NCBI GenBank assembly: GCA_029256015.1
Contig: JAQSYQ010000017.1
Span: 1-59,748, forward strand
DNA length: 59,748 bases
Origin: Gammaproteobacteria bacterium
Lineage (GTDB): Bacteria > Pseudomonadota > Gammaproteobacteria > Francisellales > CACEW01
Reading direction: 5' to 3'
The translations under genes and the position numbers were made by a program. Each line of letters opens with the position of its first letter. Position 1 is the first letter of the stretch. A model generated the notes under the pieces. It saw only the letters and a list, made by a program, of their open reading frames with translations, was not told the origin of the DNA and ran no database searches. Shown here in pieces: positions 8,298 through 17,498 of this stretch.

Positions 8298-9014
8298 TCA
8301 AGGATCCGGCGCTGCTGGACATGGAGCTTGAGCGGCAGCTTCTTTTGCATCCATTTCCGCTTCCCAGGCTTGCTTGCATCTGCGTCTTAGCATGACTAAA
8401 GAGCCTCTTCTAGCCCATGCAGCTTTTTTAAGGATTTCAGCTTTCTGCTCACGAGTGAATGCACTTGATTTTGTTATGATATCTAAAGCTGTTTTACCAC
8501 CTGCGTCTTTAACATATAAATCAGCGCCTTTAAGCACTGCAGCTTTTACAAAATCTACCATAGCTTCTTTAACCGCAATATGAAGCGTAGTACTGCCAAA
8601 ATATGAATGTTTATTACTTAGCAATCGTATATCCGTCACTTCCAGTAAAGCCAGAGCCGCTTTTTTATTTCCTGCATATACAGCATTATAAACCGCAGGA
8701 ACATTGTACTTATTTAATGCATCGGGATTTGCACCTTGAGCAAGAGCAGCTTGTATAACATTCTCTTTGCCATTCTGAGCAGCCAAATGAAGCATAGTAC
8801 TGCCAAAATATGAATGTTTGTTATTTATTAGTCTCGAGTCTGTCACGCTCAATAAAACCATGGCAGCTTCTTCATGACCTACAAATGCGGCATCCCAAAC
8901 CGCAGGAACATTGTTTTCTAAATTATTAAGATCGGCTCCAGCTTTAAGTAATTTTTGAATATCTTTGACATTGCCATCACGGGCTGCATTGAATAAAGTT
9001 CTAGCTGCTTGCAT
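8298..9014 (-). CDS. ankyrin-repeat protein
   Basis: A 238-residue cytosolic-type protein made of ankyrin repeats. Two long modules of about 69 residues are near duplicates; both start with VPAV and share VTD.RL..NKHSYFGST.LH, each covering two ankyrin units. A third partial unit and a basic tail (MLRRRCKQAWEAEMDAKEAAAQ) follow. The start is ATG 9014 because GGAG lies 6 bases before it; the longer frame to 9044 has no SD. Ankyrin proteins mediate protein contacts, and in intracellular bacteria many are injected effectors. The short acidic/alanine-rich C-terminus could be a translocation signal, which is inference. The gene is flanked by inverted copies of repeat R1, suggesting it moved as a cassette. 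Confidence 0.85.
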   Translation of the reverse strand: MQAARTLFNAARDGNVKDIQKLLKAGADLNNLENNVPAVWDAAFVGHEEAAMVLLSVTDSRLINNKHSYFGSTMLHLAAQNGKENVIQAALAQGANPDALNKYNVPAVYNAVYAGNKKAALALLEVTDIRLLSNKHSYFGSTTLHIAVKEAMVDFVKAAVLKGADLYVKDAGGKTALDIITKSSAFTREQKAEILKKAAWARRGSLVMLRRRCKQAWEAEMDAKEAAAQAPCPAAPDP

Positions 9015-9082
9015 AATAAGCTCCATTTTATTAAACAAGAGCAATTATACGGCTTTTTTGCTAGAAATAATTCTAAAAATAT

Positions 9083-9117
9083 GGGTCCCGGGTTCTGCTT
9101 AGCAGCGCCAGGATGAC
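9083..9117 (-). repeat. dispersed palindromic repeat R1, copy C
   Basis: On the minus strand it reads GTCATCCTGGCGC ... GAACCCGGGA, with a CTGCTAAGCAG core. It is the closest match to copy A and is inverted relative to copy B, framing the ankyrin gene. Confidence 0.75.
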
Positions 9118-9184
9118 AGAAGAGAAAAATCTCCCAGGATTAAAGAAAAGAGAGGGAAGCTTCTAAGAGCCACCCTCTCCCTAG

Positions 9185-9207
9185 CCCTCCCCCATAAGTG
9201 GGGAGGG
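9185..9207 (-). repeat. hairpin behind acnA, R2-like
   Basis: CCCTCCCC (9185-9192) and GGGGAGGG (9200-9207) form an 8-bp perfect stem, within a longer CCCTCTCCCTAGCC context related to the R2 repeats. It lies 4 bases past the acnA stop codon. There is no U-run, so it may serve as an mRNA 3' stabiliser rather than an intrinsic terminator. Confidence 0.6.
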
Positions 9208-9211
9208 GACT

Positions 9212-11905
9212 TTACATAAGGTTTTTGAGAACGGTTTGCAGGATACCGCCGTTATTGTAGTAGTCCACTTCAATTTCGTTATCCAAGCGCACCAAAGCCT
9301 TAAAGGTTTTGAGCTCTCCTGAATCAGATCTTGCAGTCACTTCAATTTCCTGACGAGGAGAAAGCTTGCTTAGGCCTCTGATGGTAAAGACTTCTGAACC
9401 ATCTAAATTCAATGATTCACGACCCTCTCCATCCAGGAACTGTAGAGGCAGTACGCCCATACCCACAAGGTTACTTCTGTGGATACGTTCATAGCTTTCA
9501 GCGATAACGACTTTTACCCCTAACAAATAAGTCCCTTTAGCAGCCCAGTCACGGGAGCTTCCGGTACCGTATTCTTTACCGGCCACTATCACGAGCGGGG
9601 TGCCATTTTCTTGATACTTCATGGAAGCGTCATAAATGTACATAACTTCTTTGCTTGGCTGATATAAGGTAAAGCTTCCCTCTTTGCCTGGCGTTAATAA
9701 GTTATGTAAACGCACGTTACCGAATGTTCCACGCATCATCACTTCGTGGTTACCACGGCGTGCACCATAGGAGTTAAAGTCTTCTTTGCTCACCCCATGC
9801 TCAATTAAATATTGACCCGCAGGATATTCCGCTTTAATGCTGCCGGCTGGGGAAATATGGTCGGTGGTAATACTGTCGCCAAACATTCCAAGCATTCTGG
9901 CATCCACGATATCTGCATGCGTTCTGGTTCCATTTAAGTTATCAAAGAATGGTGGGCATTGAATGTAAGTAGAATCTGTATCCCAGTTGTATAAGTTACC
10001 GGTAGGCGCATCAAGGGCTTTCCAGAATTCGGTACCCTCAAATACAGTTGCATATTTGTCACGGTACATATCTGGGGTCACTAAAGTTTCCACAATTTCG
10101 TGGATTTCTTTGGTGGAAGGCCAGATATCTTTTAGATAAACGGGATTGCCTTTGGCATCATTGGCAATAGGATCTTGTTCTGGATCAAAGTCCACCGTTC
10201 CTGCTAACGCAAATGCGACCACGTGAACGGGAGAAGCAAGATAGTTAGCCTTAACATGCGGATTAATACGGCCTTCAAAGTTGCGGTTACCACTTAATAC
10301 GGCAGCGACAACCAAATCGCCTTCTTTAATGGCTTCTACTACGGGTTCATCTAATGGACCGCTATTTCCGATACAGGTAGTACAACCATAACCCACTACG
10401 TTAAAATGCAGGGCTTCCAGATACTGCAGCAAATCAGCTTTTTGCAAATATTCAGTGACCACTTGAGAGCCGGGGGCCAAACTGGTTTTCACATAAGGCT
10501 TAACGGTCAGGCCTTTTTTAACAGCGTTGCGAGCTAGCAAACCCGCCCCGATCATCACATAAGGGTTAGAGGTATTGGTACAGGAAGTAATCGCTGCGAT
10601 AGCAACCGCTCCATGACCAATTTCGCTGCCCATGCCTTTGATTTTAACGCGTTTAGCTAAGTCTTGTTCAGCCACACTAAAACCACGTTTTTCTACCGGC
10701 AAAGTGAGGGACTGATGGAAGCCTGCTTTCAAATCGCGCAAGCTCACTCGATCTTGAGGACGCTTTGGCCCAGCCAAAGTAGAATCCACTGTGCTTAAAT
10801 CCAGAGTTAATACGGTGCTGTATTCTGGTTCTTCTGCCGCATCTTCACGGAAAAGATGTTGGGCTTTCATAGAAGCTTCGACCAAATCCACAAACTGAGA
10901 ACGGTTAGACTGATCCAAATAACGCAGGGTTTCTTTATCTACTGGAAAATAACCCATGGTAGCGCCGTATTCTGGAGCCATGTTAGCAATGGTCGCACGG
11001 TCTGGCAGAGTTAAGTTGTTTAAGCCCTCTCCAAAAAACTCAACAAACTTGCCTACAACGCCCTGTTTTCTCAGCATTTCGGTCACATATAAAACCAAAT
11101 CGGTTGCCGTTACACCTTCACGCAAGGCACCACTTAATTTCACCCCGACCACATCGGGAAGTTCCATATAGTAAGGTTGTCCAAGCATCACAGCTTCGGC
11201 TTCAATACCACCTACTCCCCAACCTAGCACGCCTAAGCCGTTGATCATGGTAGTGTGGGAGTCAGTTCCTACCAAAGTATCTGGATAGGCTACCGTGCCT
11301 TCGCCTTGAATTTCTTTGGTTAAGGTAACAGGGGCTAAGTATTCCAAGTTAACCTGATGAATAATACCCATTCCAGGAGGAACTACTTTAAAATCATCAA
11401 AGGCTTTTTGTGCCCACTTTAACAAACTGTAACGTTCTTTATTACGCTGAAACTCTAAATCGACGTTTTGAGTTAAAGATTTAGCAGTACCAAAGTAGTC
11501 CACTTGAACCGAGTGATCAATGACAAGCGCGGTATCAACTAGCGGGTTAATTTTGCTTGGGTCCCCACCGGCTTTTTTAACCGCATCTCTCATGGAAGCT
11601 AAATCCACCACAGCAGGAACTCCGGTAAAGTCCTGCATGACCACACGGGCCGGCATAAACGGAATTTCATCTCTGTTTTTATCGGAAGCTTTCCAGTTCA
11701 ACACTTTTAATACATCGGTTTCTTTTACCTTTCTGCCGTCAATATTACGAAGCAGGTTTTCTGCTAAAATCCTGATGGAATAAGGCAAACGGGACATCTT
11801 CTTGCCGGTAAGCTCTTGCAACTTATCCAGGCTATAAATGGTATATTCTTTACCGTTTTTGGTTTTGATATGGGTTTTAGACTTAGCTTTAAAATTATCG
11901 CTCAT
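9212..11905 (-). CDS. acnA: aconitate hydratase A
   Basis: A 4Fe-4S dehydratase that interconverts citrate and isocitrate in the TCA cycle; the apo form of this family can bind mRNA. It has 897 residues (E. coli AcnA has 891). The cluster cysteines are C442 (SCTNTSNP), C508 and C511 ([10 protein letters not shown]). The C-terminal swivel domain includes [16 protein letters not shown]. The start is ATG 11905 because AGGAG lies 6 bases upstream; the frame extends to 11923 without an SD. The gene has its own candidate promoter (11935-11963) with an inverted repeat around the -10 box. Together with the large glutamate dehydrogenase it suggests amino-acid-fed TCA metabolism. Confidence 0.97.
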   Translation of the reverse strand: MSDNFKAKSKTHIKTKNGKEYTIYSLDKLQELTGKKMSRLPYSIRILAENLLRNIDGRKVKETDVLKVLNWKASDKNRDEIPFMPARVVMQDFTGVPAVVDLASMRDAVKKAGGDPSKINPLVDTALVIDHSVQVDYFGTAKSLTQNVDLEFQRNKERYSLLKWAQKAFDDFKVVPPGMGIIHQVNLEYLAPVTLTKEIQGEGTVAYPDTLVGTDSHTTMINGLGVLGWGVGGIEAEAVMLGQPYYMELPDVVGVKLSGALREGVTATDLVLYVTEMLRKQGVVGKFVEFFGEGLNNLTLPDRATIANMAPEYGATMGYFPVDKETLRYLDQSNRSQFVDLVEASMKAQHLFREDAAEEPEYSTVLTLDLSTVDSTLAGPKRPQDRVSLRDLKAGFHQSLTLPVEKRGFSVAEQDLAKRVKIKGMGSEIGHGAVAIAAITSCTNTSNPYVMIGAGLLARNAVKKGLTVKPYVKTSLAPGSQVVTEYLQKADLLQYLEALHFNVVGYGCTTCIGNSGPLDEPVVEAIKEGDLVVAAVLSGNRNFEGRINPHVKANYLASPVHVVAFALAGTVDFDPEQDPIANDAKGNPVYLKDIWPSTKEIHEIVETLVTPDMYRDKYATVFEGTEFWKALDAPTGNLYNWDTDSTYIQCPPFFDNLNGTRTHADIVDARMLGMFGDSITTDHISPAGSIKAEYPAGQYLIEHGVSKEDFNSYGARRGNHEVMMRGTFGNVRLHNLLTPGKEGSFTLYQPSKEVMYIYDASMKYQENGTPLVIVAGKEYGTGSSRDWAAKGTYLLGVKVVIAESYERIHRSNLVGMGVLPLQFLDGEGRESLNLDGSEVFTIRGLSKLSPRQEIEVTARSDSGELKTFKALVRLDNEIEVDYYNNGGILQTVLKNLM

Positions 11906-11923
11906 AAATGCTCCTAAATGCAA

Positions 11924-11949
11924 AAATCAGCCTTATTCTACGCTGATTT
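11924..11949 (-). terminator. hairpin between the paralogue pair and acnA
   Basis: AAATCAGC and GCTGATTT form an 8-bp perfect stem with a 10-base loop, followed on the minus strand by TTTTTG. It could terminate the upstream gene (ending at 11983). It overlaps the candidate acnA -10 box, so an operator or attenuator role is equally possible. Confidence 0.45.
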
Positions 11950-11963
11950 ATGGAGACTTTGAA
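11935..11963 (-). promoter_or_regulatory. candidate acnA promoter
   Basis: On the minus strand TTCAAA (-35, 11958-11963) and TAGAAT (-10, 11935-11940) are separated by 17 bases, about 30 bases before the acnA ATG. The -10 box lies in the loop of the inverted repeat 11924-11949. Confidence 0.35.
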
Positions 11964-11982
11964 TATGCGGCATAAAGATATT

Positions 11983-12951
11983 TTAGCTTAAGTTAGCCGC
12001 CAAGCTTGTATGAAAGGCAGTGGCACGAGAAAGCTCAGAAGCTAAAAAAGGCACGGCACTTTCAGAACCGGCTACTGAGATGACGTGATGACGCTGTGGC
12101 CTTGAAGGCAGCTTAAGCAAATCAGAGCTAACTTGATAAATACGCGCTTCTTCAACCCTACCCATAGTTGCGCTAATACTTATTAATCGCCGTAAGGTTT
12201 GTTTGTAATCATCAATTTGGCCGGGGTTAGGGTTCACTAATTGATGAAATGCTTCTTCTGCCAACTTGTAACTGGTATAGGCTTTTTCTTGATACGAAGA
12301 TGCTTTGTCTTTGTAATGGGCTTCCAACACATTTTTTGCGTAGCTATTATTGTCTCGCTCAAAATTAGCTTGCTCTAAATACAAGCCAGCAATTTCCTTA
12401 TAGTGCTCAGCAATTTGAAATGCATCTGTATCTTGACTTAAAGTATTGATAATTCTTAAAAGCTCAACCATCCTACGAGAATCATTTATAGCTTTTTCAA
12501 GGCATGACCTTAATGTGGGATGTCGCTTGAGCCAACTTGCAAGGAACTCAACTATATTGGTTTTGTTATCCTGATGCAGAGCATCTTCATAACTAGGCTC
12601 ATACCATAGTGATAATCTGAACAACTCTAAGTGTTCGTGTGATAATGCAAAGTGAAACAAACTCCCATAAATAGGATGCGCAATCCTTGGTTTAGTTCCG
12701 GCTTCCAGCAGCTTAATTGCCATTGAATAATTATATAGCCTATCCATAGGATGAGTTAGAGGAAAGACCATATGTATAGGAAAAGTACCATGGCCATATG
12801 TATTTAACTCCTTTACTAATACATCATGGTCTTTAAGATAATCCAGATACCACTCCACTTTGCTTTCATCATTTTCCATGACTGCGGTGTGTAAGGGATA
12901 GGGATCTATAAATTTTCTTCCTAAACGGCTAAATGCTATAGCGGGATGCAT
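11983..12951 (-). CDS. ankyrin/TPR-like protein, paralogue 2 of a tandem pair
   Basis: A 322-residue protein with no signal peptide, paralogous to the gene directly upstream on the same strand. The N-terminal part (about 15-130) looks ankyrin-like (LHTAVMENDESKVEWYLDYL, then AIKLLEAGTKPR...SLFHFALSHEHLELFRL). The region from about 170 to 270 is helical and TPR-like with alternating Y/A positions. The C-terminus keeps SESAVPFLA, shared with the paralogue. The start ATG follows AGGAGG with a short 3-base spacer. I know no function; ankyrin-like plus TPR-like architecture without enzyme motifs fits a secreted host-interaction protein, which is inference. Confidence 0.75.
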   Translation of the reverse strand: MHPAIAFSRLGRKFIDPYPLHTAVMENDESKVEWYLDYLKDHDVLVKELNTYGHGTFPIHMVFPLTHPMDRLYNYSMAIKLLEAGTKPRIAHPIYGSLFHFALSHEHLELFRLSLWYEPSYEDALHQDNKTNIVEFLASWLKRHPTLRSCLEKAINDSRRMVELLRIINTLSQDTDAFQIAEHYKEIAGLYLEQANFERDNNSYAKNVLEAHYKDKASSYQEKAYTSYKLAEEAFHQLVNPNPGQIDDYKQTLRRLISISATMGRVEEARIYQVSSDLLKLPSRPQRHHVISVAGSESAVPFLASELSRATAFHTSLAANLS

Positions 12952-12965
12952 ATGCCTCCTAACAG

Positions 12966-13892
12966 CTAAAATGGTGCATTCAATCCTTGTTGCAGGCTTT
13001 GTTGCATACCTAATATTTCTTGAGCAGCAGCTAAAAAAGGCGCTGTGCTTTCAGAACTAACTGTAAAGATTGGATAATTTTGTTGAGGCCTTAAAGAAAG
13101 CTCAAGCATTCCACGATAAGCCTTATAGGTTAAAGCTTCTTCTTTTTTCCCCAAAGCCTCACAAATCGCTACAAGCTTTGATAGAATAAGCTTATGGTTA
13201 TGTACAATTGCATCGGGGTATGGATATTCAGTTATTTCATGTAAAAGTGCCTCTGATTTTTGCAAGAATGGTAAGGCTTTTTTTTGATAGTAGGTTTTCA
13301 AATATTGCCCGCCATCATAATCTTCATATCTTGCGTGCTTAGCATAAATTTCACCTATTTTTGCATATTGATGGGCTGCATGGTTTAATTTTCTTTCTTG
13401 TAAGAAGAACTCAGCTTGCCCAGCATATTCTCTAACTTTTTTTGAATCTGCTGCTGTTTCCTCAATAAGACTTTGAAAACCAGGGCATTCATGATCCCAG
13501 GCTGCCACCCTTTGTTGGGCAGTGGCTTTATTGTGATTATCTATTACATGTTCATAATTAGGCTCATACCAAAGCAACAGTCTAAACAAAGAAAGCCTTT
13601 GCTCAGAAATTGCAAAATGAAATAAACTCGCTCCATACTCTCCACAACGCATAGCTGGTAAAGTGCCTTCATCCAAAAGTCTGATGGCTATTTCATAGTC
13701 AGGAGGATCAAGCTGCCGGTTAAATACATTGAAAATAGGAATACCGCCTTTTGATCTATCATAGCTATGTAAGGCTTTTTTGAGCTTATCGCCACCCTGG
13801 TTTTTTAATTTATTAATGCATTTTTCAAAAGCGGAACGCTTATTATATCTAACATAGTTATATACAGCCATATGCAAAGACTGTTCAGGCAT
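12966..13892 (-). CDS. ankyrin/TPR-like protein, paralogue 1 of a tandem pair
   Basis: A 308-residue protein and the first gene of the tandem pair. Shared features with its neighbour 14 bases downstream include an N-terminal LHMAV helix, AIRLLDEGTLPA, SLFHFAISEQRLSLFRLLLWYEPNYE, a TPR-like helical block (about 165-270) and SESTAPFLAA near the C-terminus. Identity is concentrated in the LFHFA...LWYEP block, so the duplication is old. There is no signal peptide or catalytic motif. A purine-rich GGGAGAAAGG precedes the ATG at 13892. Function unknown. Confidence 0.75.
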   Translation of the reverse strand: MPEQSLHMAVYNYVRYNKRSAFEKCINKLKNQGGDKLKKALHSYDRSKGGIPIFNVFNRQLDPPDYEIAIRLLDEGTLPAMRCGEYGASLFHFAISEQRLSLFRLLLWYEPNYEHVIDNHNKATAQQRVAAWDHECPGFQSLIEETAADSKKVREYAGQAEFFLQERKLNHAAHQYAKIGEIYAKHARYEDYDGGQYLKTYYQKKALPFLQKSEALLHEITEYPYPDAIVHNHKLILSKLVAICEALGKKEEALTYKAYRGMLELSLRPQQNYPIFTVSSESTAPFLAAAQEILGMQQSLQQGLNAPF

Positions 13893-13961
13893 AGCCTTTC
13901 TCCCGGCAGTTAGCGCATTAGTTAGAGCATAACAAATTTATGAGGCTAGAAAAACTGTGTA

Positions 13962-14762
13962 CTAGAAATAACGCCAGCCTGAATCTTCTTCTACCCGAGT
14001 ATTTGCATTTGCTCTGTTTCTTGATACTAGAGCAGCAATATTAGCGGCCATACTTTCTCGTATAAGCCCGCTCTGATCTTCTGAAACTTGAATCAGAACA
14101 TGGCTTCCAAAAATTAAGCTGCAACTAGATTGTCTATTCGAGTCACCAATAATATTCCCAAGCAGGCTGTCCAATTGCTTACATGCTTCTGTTTTACTTT
14201 CCCTATCACTTGATAGTCTATTATCTATGGATCTAAGATAATCAAAGCTTAAATCACGATATGCTGTTTCCAATTCATTCGTTACAGGTTTTACGTATTT
14301 TCGGGAAAGATACCCGAGCCCTAAAAACAATAGCGCTCCTGTCATAATAAAAAAAGCATATGCCCAGTTCTTAAGTTCCTTTTTTGTTTCTAGAATAGCT
14401 GGTGGCTTGAAAGCAGCGGGTAAAATCATAAAGGTCATATGCAGAAAGGTTAGAAATAGGAAAGCTGCACTTAAGCGCTTATCAAAAGAAGAAGGCGCAT
14501 AAAGATCACGCCTGGACAGTTGAACAAGAAAATCAATTTTTTGCTTTAATTCAGCTTGATCTTTTGCCTTATCAATAAAACTGAGGGTTTTAAAAAGACC
14601 AGAAACTAAAGCTCCAAAAATGGCTATACCAACTCCTACATAAGTAGTAGGGGCTTCTTCAAATAGATATAAGCAAGAACTGACACTCGTACACAGAACT
14701 CCAGTTGCTGCAATGAATTCTTTATTACAGAGCTTGGCGCAATATGCGCAAGAACAATGCAT
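13962..14762 (-). CDS. four-helix membrane protein of unknown function
   Basis: A 266-residue protein. The start is ATG 14762, set by GGAGG 5 bases upstream; a start at 14774 would lie before that SD. The N-terminus has a cysteine cluster (C4, C6, C9, C13 in CSCAYCAKLC), which could bind metal or form disulfides. Hydrophobic segments lie at about 16-36, 41-62, 99-118 and 133-152, in two hairpins separated by a charged loop. The C-terminal ~110 residues are soluble. It belongs to no family I recognise. It sits beside the ankyrin/TPR-like pair on the same strand, 69 bases downstream of it in map terms but upstream in transcription. Confidence 0.65.
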   Translation of the reverse strand: MHCSCAYCAKLCNKEFIAATGVLCTSVSSCLYLFEEAPTTYVGVGIAIFGALVSGLFKTLSFIDKAKDQAELKQKIDFLVQLSRRDLYAPSSFDKRLSAAFLFLTFLHMTFMILPAAFKPPAILETKKELKNWAYAFFIMTGALLFLGLGYLSRKYVKPVTNELETAYRDLSFDYLRSIDNRLSSDRESKTEACKQLDSLLGNIIGDSNRQSSCSLIFGSHVLIQVSEDQSGLIRESMAANIAALVSRNRANANTRVEEDSGWRYF

Positions 14763-14825
14763 AAATTCCTCCATGAACTTATATAATTGATTTTAAATTA
14801 TACAGTTTTTATGGAATTAATACAA

Positions 14826-14864
14826 GAAAAAAACCCGAGAATAATGATCAATTAAACCCGGGTT
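14826..14864 (-). terminator. intrinsic terminator of the 14879-15475 gene
   Basis: On the minus strand AACCCGGG pairs with CTCGGGTT (one G-U) and is followed by seven T residues. It lies 14 bases past the stop of the secreted-protein gene. Confidence 0.75.
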
Positions 14865-14878
14865 AAGAATTAAAAAAC

Positions 14879-15475
14879 TTATGAGTTAGAAGAAGCTGGA
14901 GCGCTTACTGAATCAGCCATCTGCATCATTGCCACTTTAGCATTTTGGCCTTTTGGAACATTCCAGGTAATGGTGTACAAATTACCTTGGCTTACCCATT
15001 GGATTTCAGGAGGCCAGTAGTCACCCATTGAATGCCCTGGAGTGTAATAAGCCACTTGATGATGCAGCAAACGAACTTTATTAGTAATCTTATTGTTGCT
15101 CATATCGGTTTGCATACTTGGGCTGCCACCTTTTTGCACCATAAAATTACCTACGTTACAAAATTTTGCACCATGACAAGCCTGAGTAGAATCTACATCA
15201 ATTGAGTACATATTGTTATAGCTTTGAGTAGCCGGCTCAAGATAAGCATACACCGCACTTGTACCAGTCATTTTTGGCATTAAGCTTGGAAACATCACAG
15301 GTAAGCTGGTTTGTGACTTCAATGAGCTCAAAGCAGAACTTAAGCCATTAACGCTTGAAGTCGCTACCATATTTTGTTTTTCCTGACCAACCTGGCCATA
15401 TGCATAGGTCAAGCAAGCGATGGCTGCAGTCATACACACTACAGATCCGGAAAACATCATTATACGTTTAATCAT
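14879..15475 (-). CDS. hypothetical secreted or membrane-anchored protein
   Basis: A 198-residue protein with a basic start (MIKRIMM) and one hydrophobic segment (about 7-27, FSGSVVCMTAAIACLTYAYG), i.e. a signal peptide or N-terminal anchor. The mature part is serine/threonine-rich and has two nearby cysteines (ACHGAKFC, about 97-104) that could pair in the periplasm. The segment WPPEIQWVSQGNLYTITW is the most conserved-looking part. The start ATG 15475 follows AGGGTGA; a GTG at 15484 in the same frame is possible. It lies right behind the AIM24-family gene and ends at a strong terminator. Function unknown. Confidence 0.6.
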   Translation of the reverse strand: MIKRIMMFSGSVVCMTAAIACLTYAYGQVGQEKQNMVATSSVNGLSSALSSLKSQTSLPVMFPSLMPKMTGTSAVYAYLEPATQSYNNMYSIDVDSTQACHGAKFCNVGNFMVQKGGSPSMQTDMSNNKITNKVRLLHHQVAYYTPGHSMGDYWPPEIQWVSQGNLYTITWNVPKGQNAKVAMMQMADSVSAPASSNS

Positions 15476-15485
15476 AAGGATCACC

Positions 15486-16181
15486 CTATTGTTTAGAAGA
15501 ACTCGCGTTTAATGCGATTATCCTATCTGCTAATTTGGAAAACGGCAAGCTCTGCATATAAATTTTACCAGGCCCTGATAACTTCACGAAAAACAGGCCC
15601 TCGCCACCAAACAAAGCGTTGCTAACTCCTCTTACCATTTGAATGTCGTAGCTTACCGAGGCTTCAAAAGCTAAGACAGAGCCGACTTCAACCCTAAGCT
15701 CCTCACCGGGAGCCAATTCATGCTGAATAATCATTCCTCCGCCATGAACAAAAGCCAGACCATTACCGCTTAACTTTTGAAGAATGAAGCCATTTCCACC
15801 GAAAAACCCCACGCCAAGTCTCTGGGTGAAAGCAACATCAACTTGCACTTCTTCGCTTGCACATAAAAAAGATTCTTTATGGCAAAGCAGCTGGCCTTGG
15901 TGCTCAGAAAGATTAATGGCTAATACTTTGCCGGGATAAGGTCCTGCAAAGGCAATCCGGGCAGGATCAGAGCCGCTATTACGAAAGCTGCTTAGAAAAA
16001 ATCCCGCTCCAGATAGCATTCGTTTAAATCCACCCAGCAATCCGCCTGGACTTGTGGTATCCATAGAGATGGGAGTCTGCATATAAACCATTGAGCCAGG
16101 CTCGGCCCTGACCGCTTGCTGAGGCGCTAATTTAATCTCAAGCAGCTGTAGATCATGTCCATGAATTTCGTATTCCAACAT
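15486..16181 (-). CDS. AIM24/TIGR00266-family protein
   Basis: A 231-residue protein of the AIM24 (DUF124, TIGR00266) family. It shows the family's glycine-rich beta pattern: PGSMVYMQT near residue 30, GGLLGGFKRMLSGAGFF near 47-63, and FFGGNGFILQKLSGNGLAFVHGGG near 125-148. The family forms double-stranded beta-helix trimers, and its biochemical role is not established in bacteria. The start ATG follows GGAGG with a 7-base spacer. It forms a transcription unit with the secreted-protein gene one base downstream. Confidence 0.88.
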   Translation of the reverse strand: MLEYEIHGHDLQLLEIKLAPQQAVRAEPGSMVYMQTPISMDTTSPGGLLGGFKRMLSGAGFFLSSFRNSGSDPARIAFAGPYPGKVLAINLSEHQGQLLCHKESFLCASEEVQVDVAFTQRLGVGFFGGNGFILQKLSGNGLAFVHGGGMIIQHELAPGEELRVEVGSVLAFEASVSYDIQMVRGVSNALFGGEGLFFVKLSGPGKIYMQSLPFSKLADRIIALNASSSKQ

Positions 16182-16193
16182 AAAATTTCCTCC

Positions 16194-16221
16194 AATAAAA
16201 AAGCCGCGATTAAGCGGCTTT
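16194..16221 (-). terminator. intrinsic terminator of the OmpA-family gene
   Basis: On the minus strand AAAGCCGC (16214-16221) pairs with GCGGCTTT (16200-16207) across a 6-base loop and is followed by a T-run. It separates the OmpA-family gene from the AIM24-family gene. Confidence 0.85.
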
Positions 16222-16241
16222 AATATAACATATTAATGATA

Positions 16242-17285
16242 TTATCGAGTGATCTGCACTGGAACTGGAACGTCAGCTTCCACACGTCTATTCAATACAC
16301 GGCCTGCCTCTGTTGAGTTATCAGCGATTGGATTGCTGATACCCATAGCTTTTGTGCTAATACGGGAAGCACTAATATGTTTCACGTTGATTAGATAGTT
16401 TTCTACCACTACAGCGCGTTTGCCTGACAGGTTTTGGTTAAATGCTAATGGGCCTTCGCTACTAGCATATCCATACAATACTACATCGGTATTAGGATAA
16501 GCATTCATAAAGTCGCCTAAGCGCGCGATTGGGCCATAATATTCTGGCCTAATGGTTGCCATATTTTGCTCAAACTTAACATTTAAATGCATGGTCATAA
16601 TGTTGCCATTAAATGTCACACAACCTGCTTGATTAGGAGACATTTTACCATTGGTGCAAACTGGCACTCCTGCTGGAACAAGCTTGCGCAAAGCAGGCTG
16701 AGAGTTAGCCAGCATAGCTTGCTGTTCAGCTGTCAGGTTATTAGAGGAAGTCATTGCTGGAGCAGTAAAGTTTTGGCTCGCACCGAAGTTCCAGCTTAAA
16801 CCTAGAGTTGCTATAGCATCTGATTTACCTTGGCCAAATTGGTAAGCCAAACGATAAGTTGCATTTGCATTTAAATCAGGAGCGATAGCGTAAGTTAAAC
16901 CTAGGCCGCCATCAGCCATTGGATTTGTGCTGACCATCTTCATGACACCTGCACCCAATAAAGCAAAAGGCATAATGCTGGTTTGGGTAGGTAAGCTGAA
17001 TTTGCCTTCCACATCTACCAAGTAACCATTTAAGTTATTACCATCGTTGTCTTGGGGTTGCATAGCACCTGCGTTAGCTTGCACCGCAAAGAATGAATTC
17101 ACATTGTAGCCCACTCCGATGCTACCAAATGGAGAATTGCCTAAATCACGGGTAGGATCAGCATGATATACACCGAATTCTAAAGGCATATAATAAGTAC
17201 CAGCCACATTGCTCAATGCAAGTGCCGAATTGACACCGCCTAACATTGCTCCGCTCACCGCCAAACATAACAAAGTCTTTCTCAT
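16242..17285 (-). CDS. OmpA-family outer-membrane protein (barrel plus peptidoglycan-binding domain)
   Basis: A 347-residue protein. The signal peptide (about 1-23, ending ALA) is followed by a beta-barrel (about 24-168, ending LSWNFG), a linker, and an OmpA C-terminal domain (about 225-345). That domain includes KFEQNMATIRPEY and the loop LSGKRAVVVENYL; NRRVEADV occupies the usual NRRVE position. It probably anchors the outer membrane to peptidoglycan. The start follows GAGGAG with a 6-base spacer, and a good promoter lies at 17329-17358. The barrel is almost identical to that of the next gene upstream on this strand (17499-18044), so one arose by recent duplication or is kept similar by gene conversion. 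Confidence 0.92.
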   Translation of the reverse strand: MRKTLLCLAVSGAMLGGVNSALALSNVAGTYYMPLEFGVYHADPTRDLGNSPFGSIGVGYNVNSFFAVQANAGAMQPQDNDGNNLNGYLVDVEGKFSLPTQTSIMPFALLGAGVMKMVSTNPMADGGLGLTYAIAPDLNANATYRLAYQFGQGKSDAIATLGLSWNFGASQNFTAPAMTSSNNLTAEQQAMLANSQPALRKLVPAGVPVCTNGKMSPNQAGCVTFNGNIMTMHLNVKFEQNMATIRPEYYGPIARLGDFMNAYPNTDVVLYGYASSEGPLAFNQNLSGKRAVVVENYLINVKHISASRISTKAMGISNPIADNSTEAGRVLNRRVEADVPVPVQITR

Positions 17286-17328
17286 TCCAGGCTCCTCAAT
17301 GATTTTACTAATATTTTTTTACTGCTTT

Positions 17329-17358
17329 AGTATAACCACCTGATCATAAAGATGCCAA
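17329..17358 (-). promoter_or_regulatory. candidate sigma-70 promoter of the OmpA-family gene
   Basis: On the minus strand TTGGCA (17353-17358) and TATACT (17329-17334) are separated by 18 bases, about 45 bases before the ATG. Confidence 0.5.
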
Positions 17359-17413
17359 CATGTATAATAAAAATTTTGTGAGGGGGCCGATATGGCTGAG
17401 CTCAGTGGACTAA

Positions 17414-17447
17414 ATAAAAAACCCGCCAAGATTGCTCGAGGCGGGTT
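17414..17447 (-). terminator. intrinsic terminator of the barrel-only gene
   Basis: On the minus strand AACCCGCC pairs with GGCGGGTT across a 12-base loop, followed by TTTTTA. It lies 52 bases past the stop of the barrel-only gene. Confidence 0.85.
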
Positions 17448-17498
17448 AAGAGTTGATGTGAATCTTCTAAAGTGCTTTACACTAAGAGGATTTATCGA

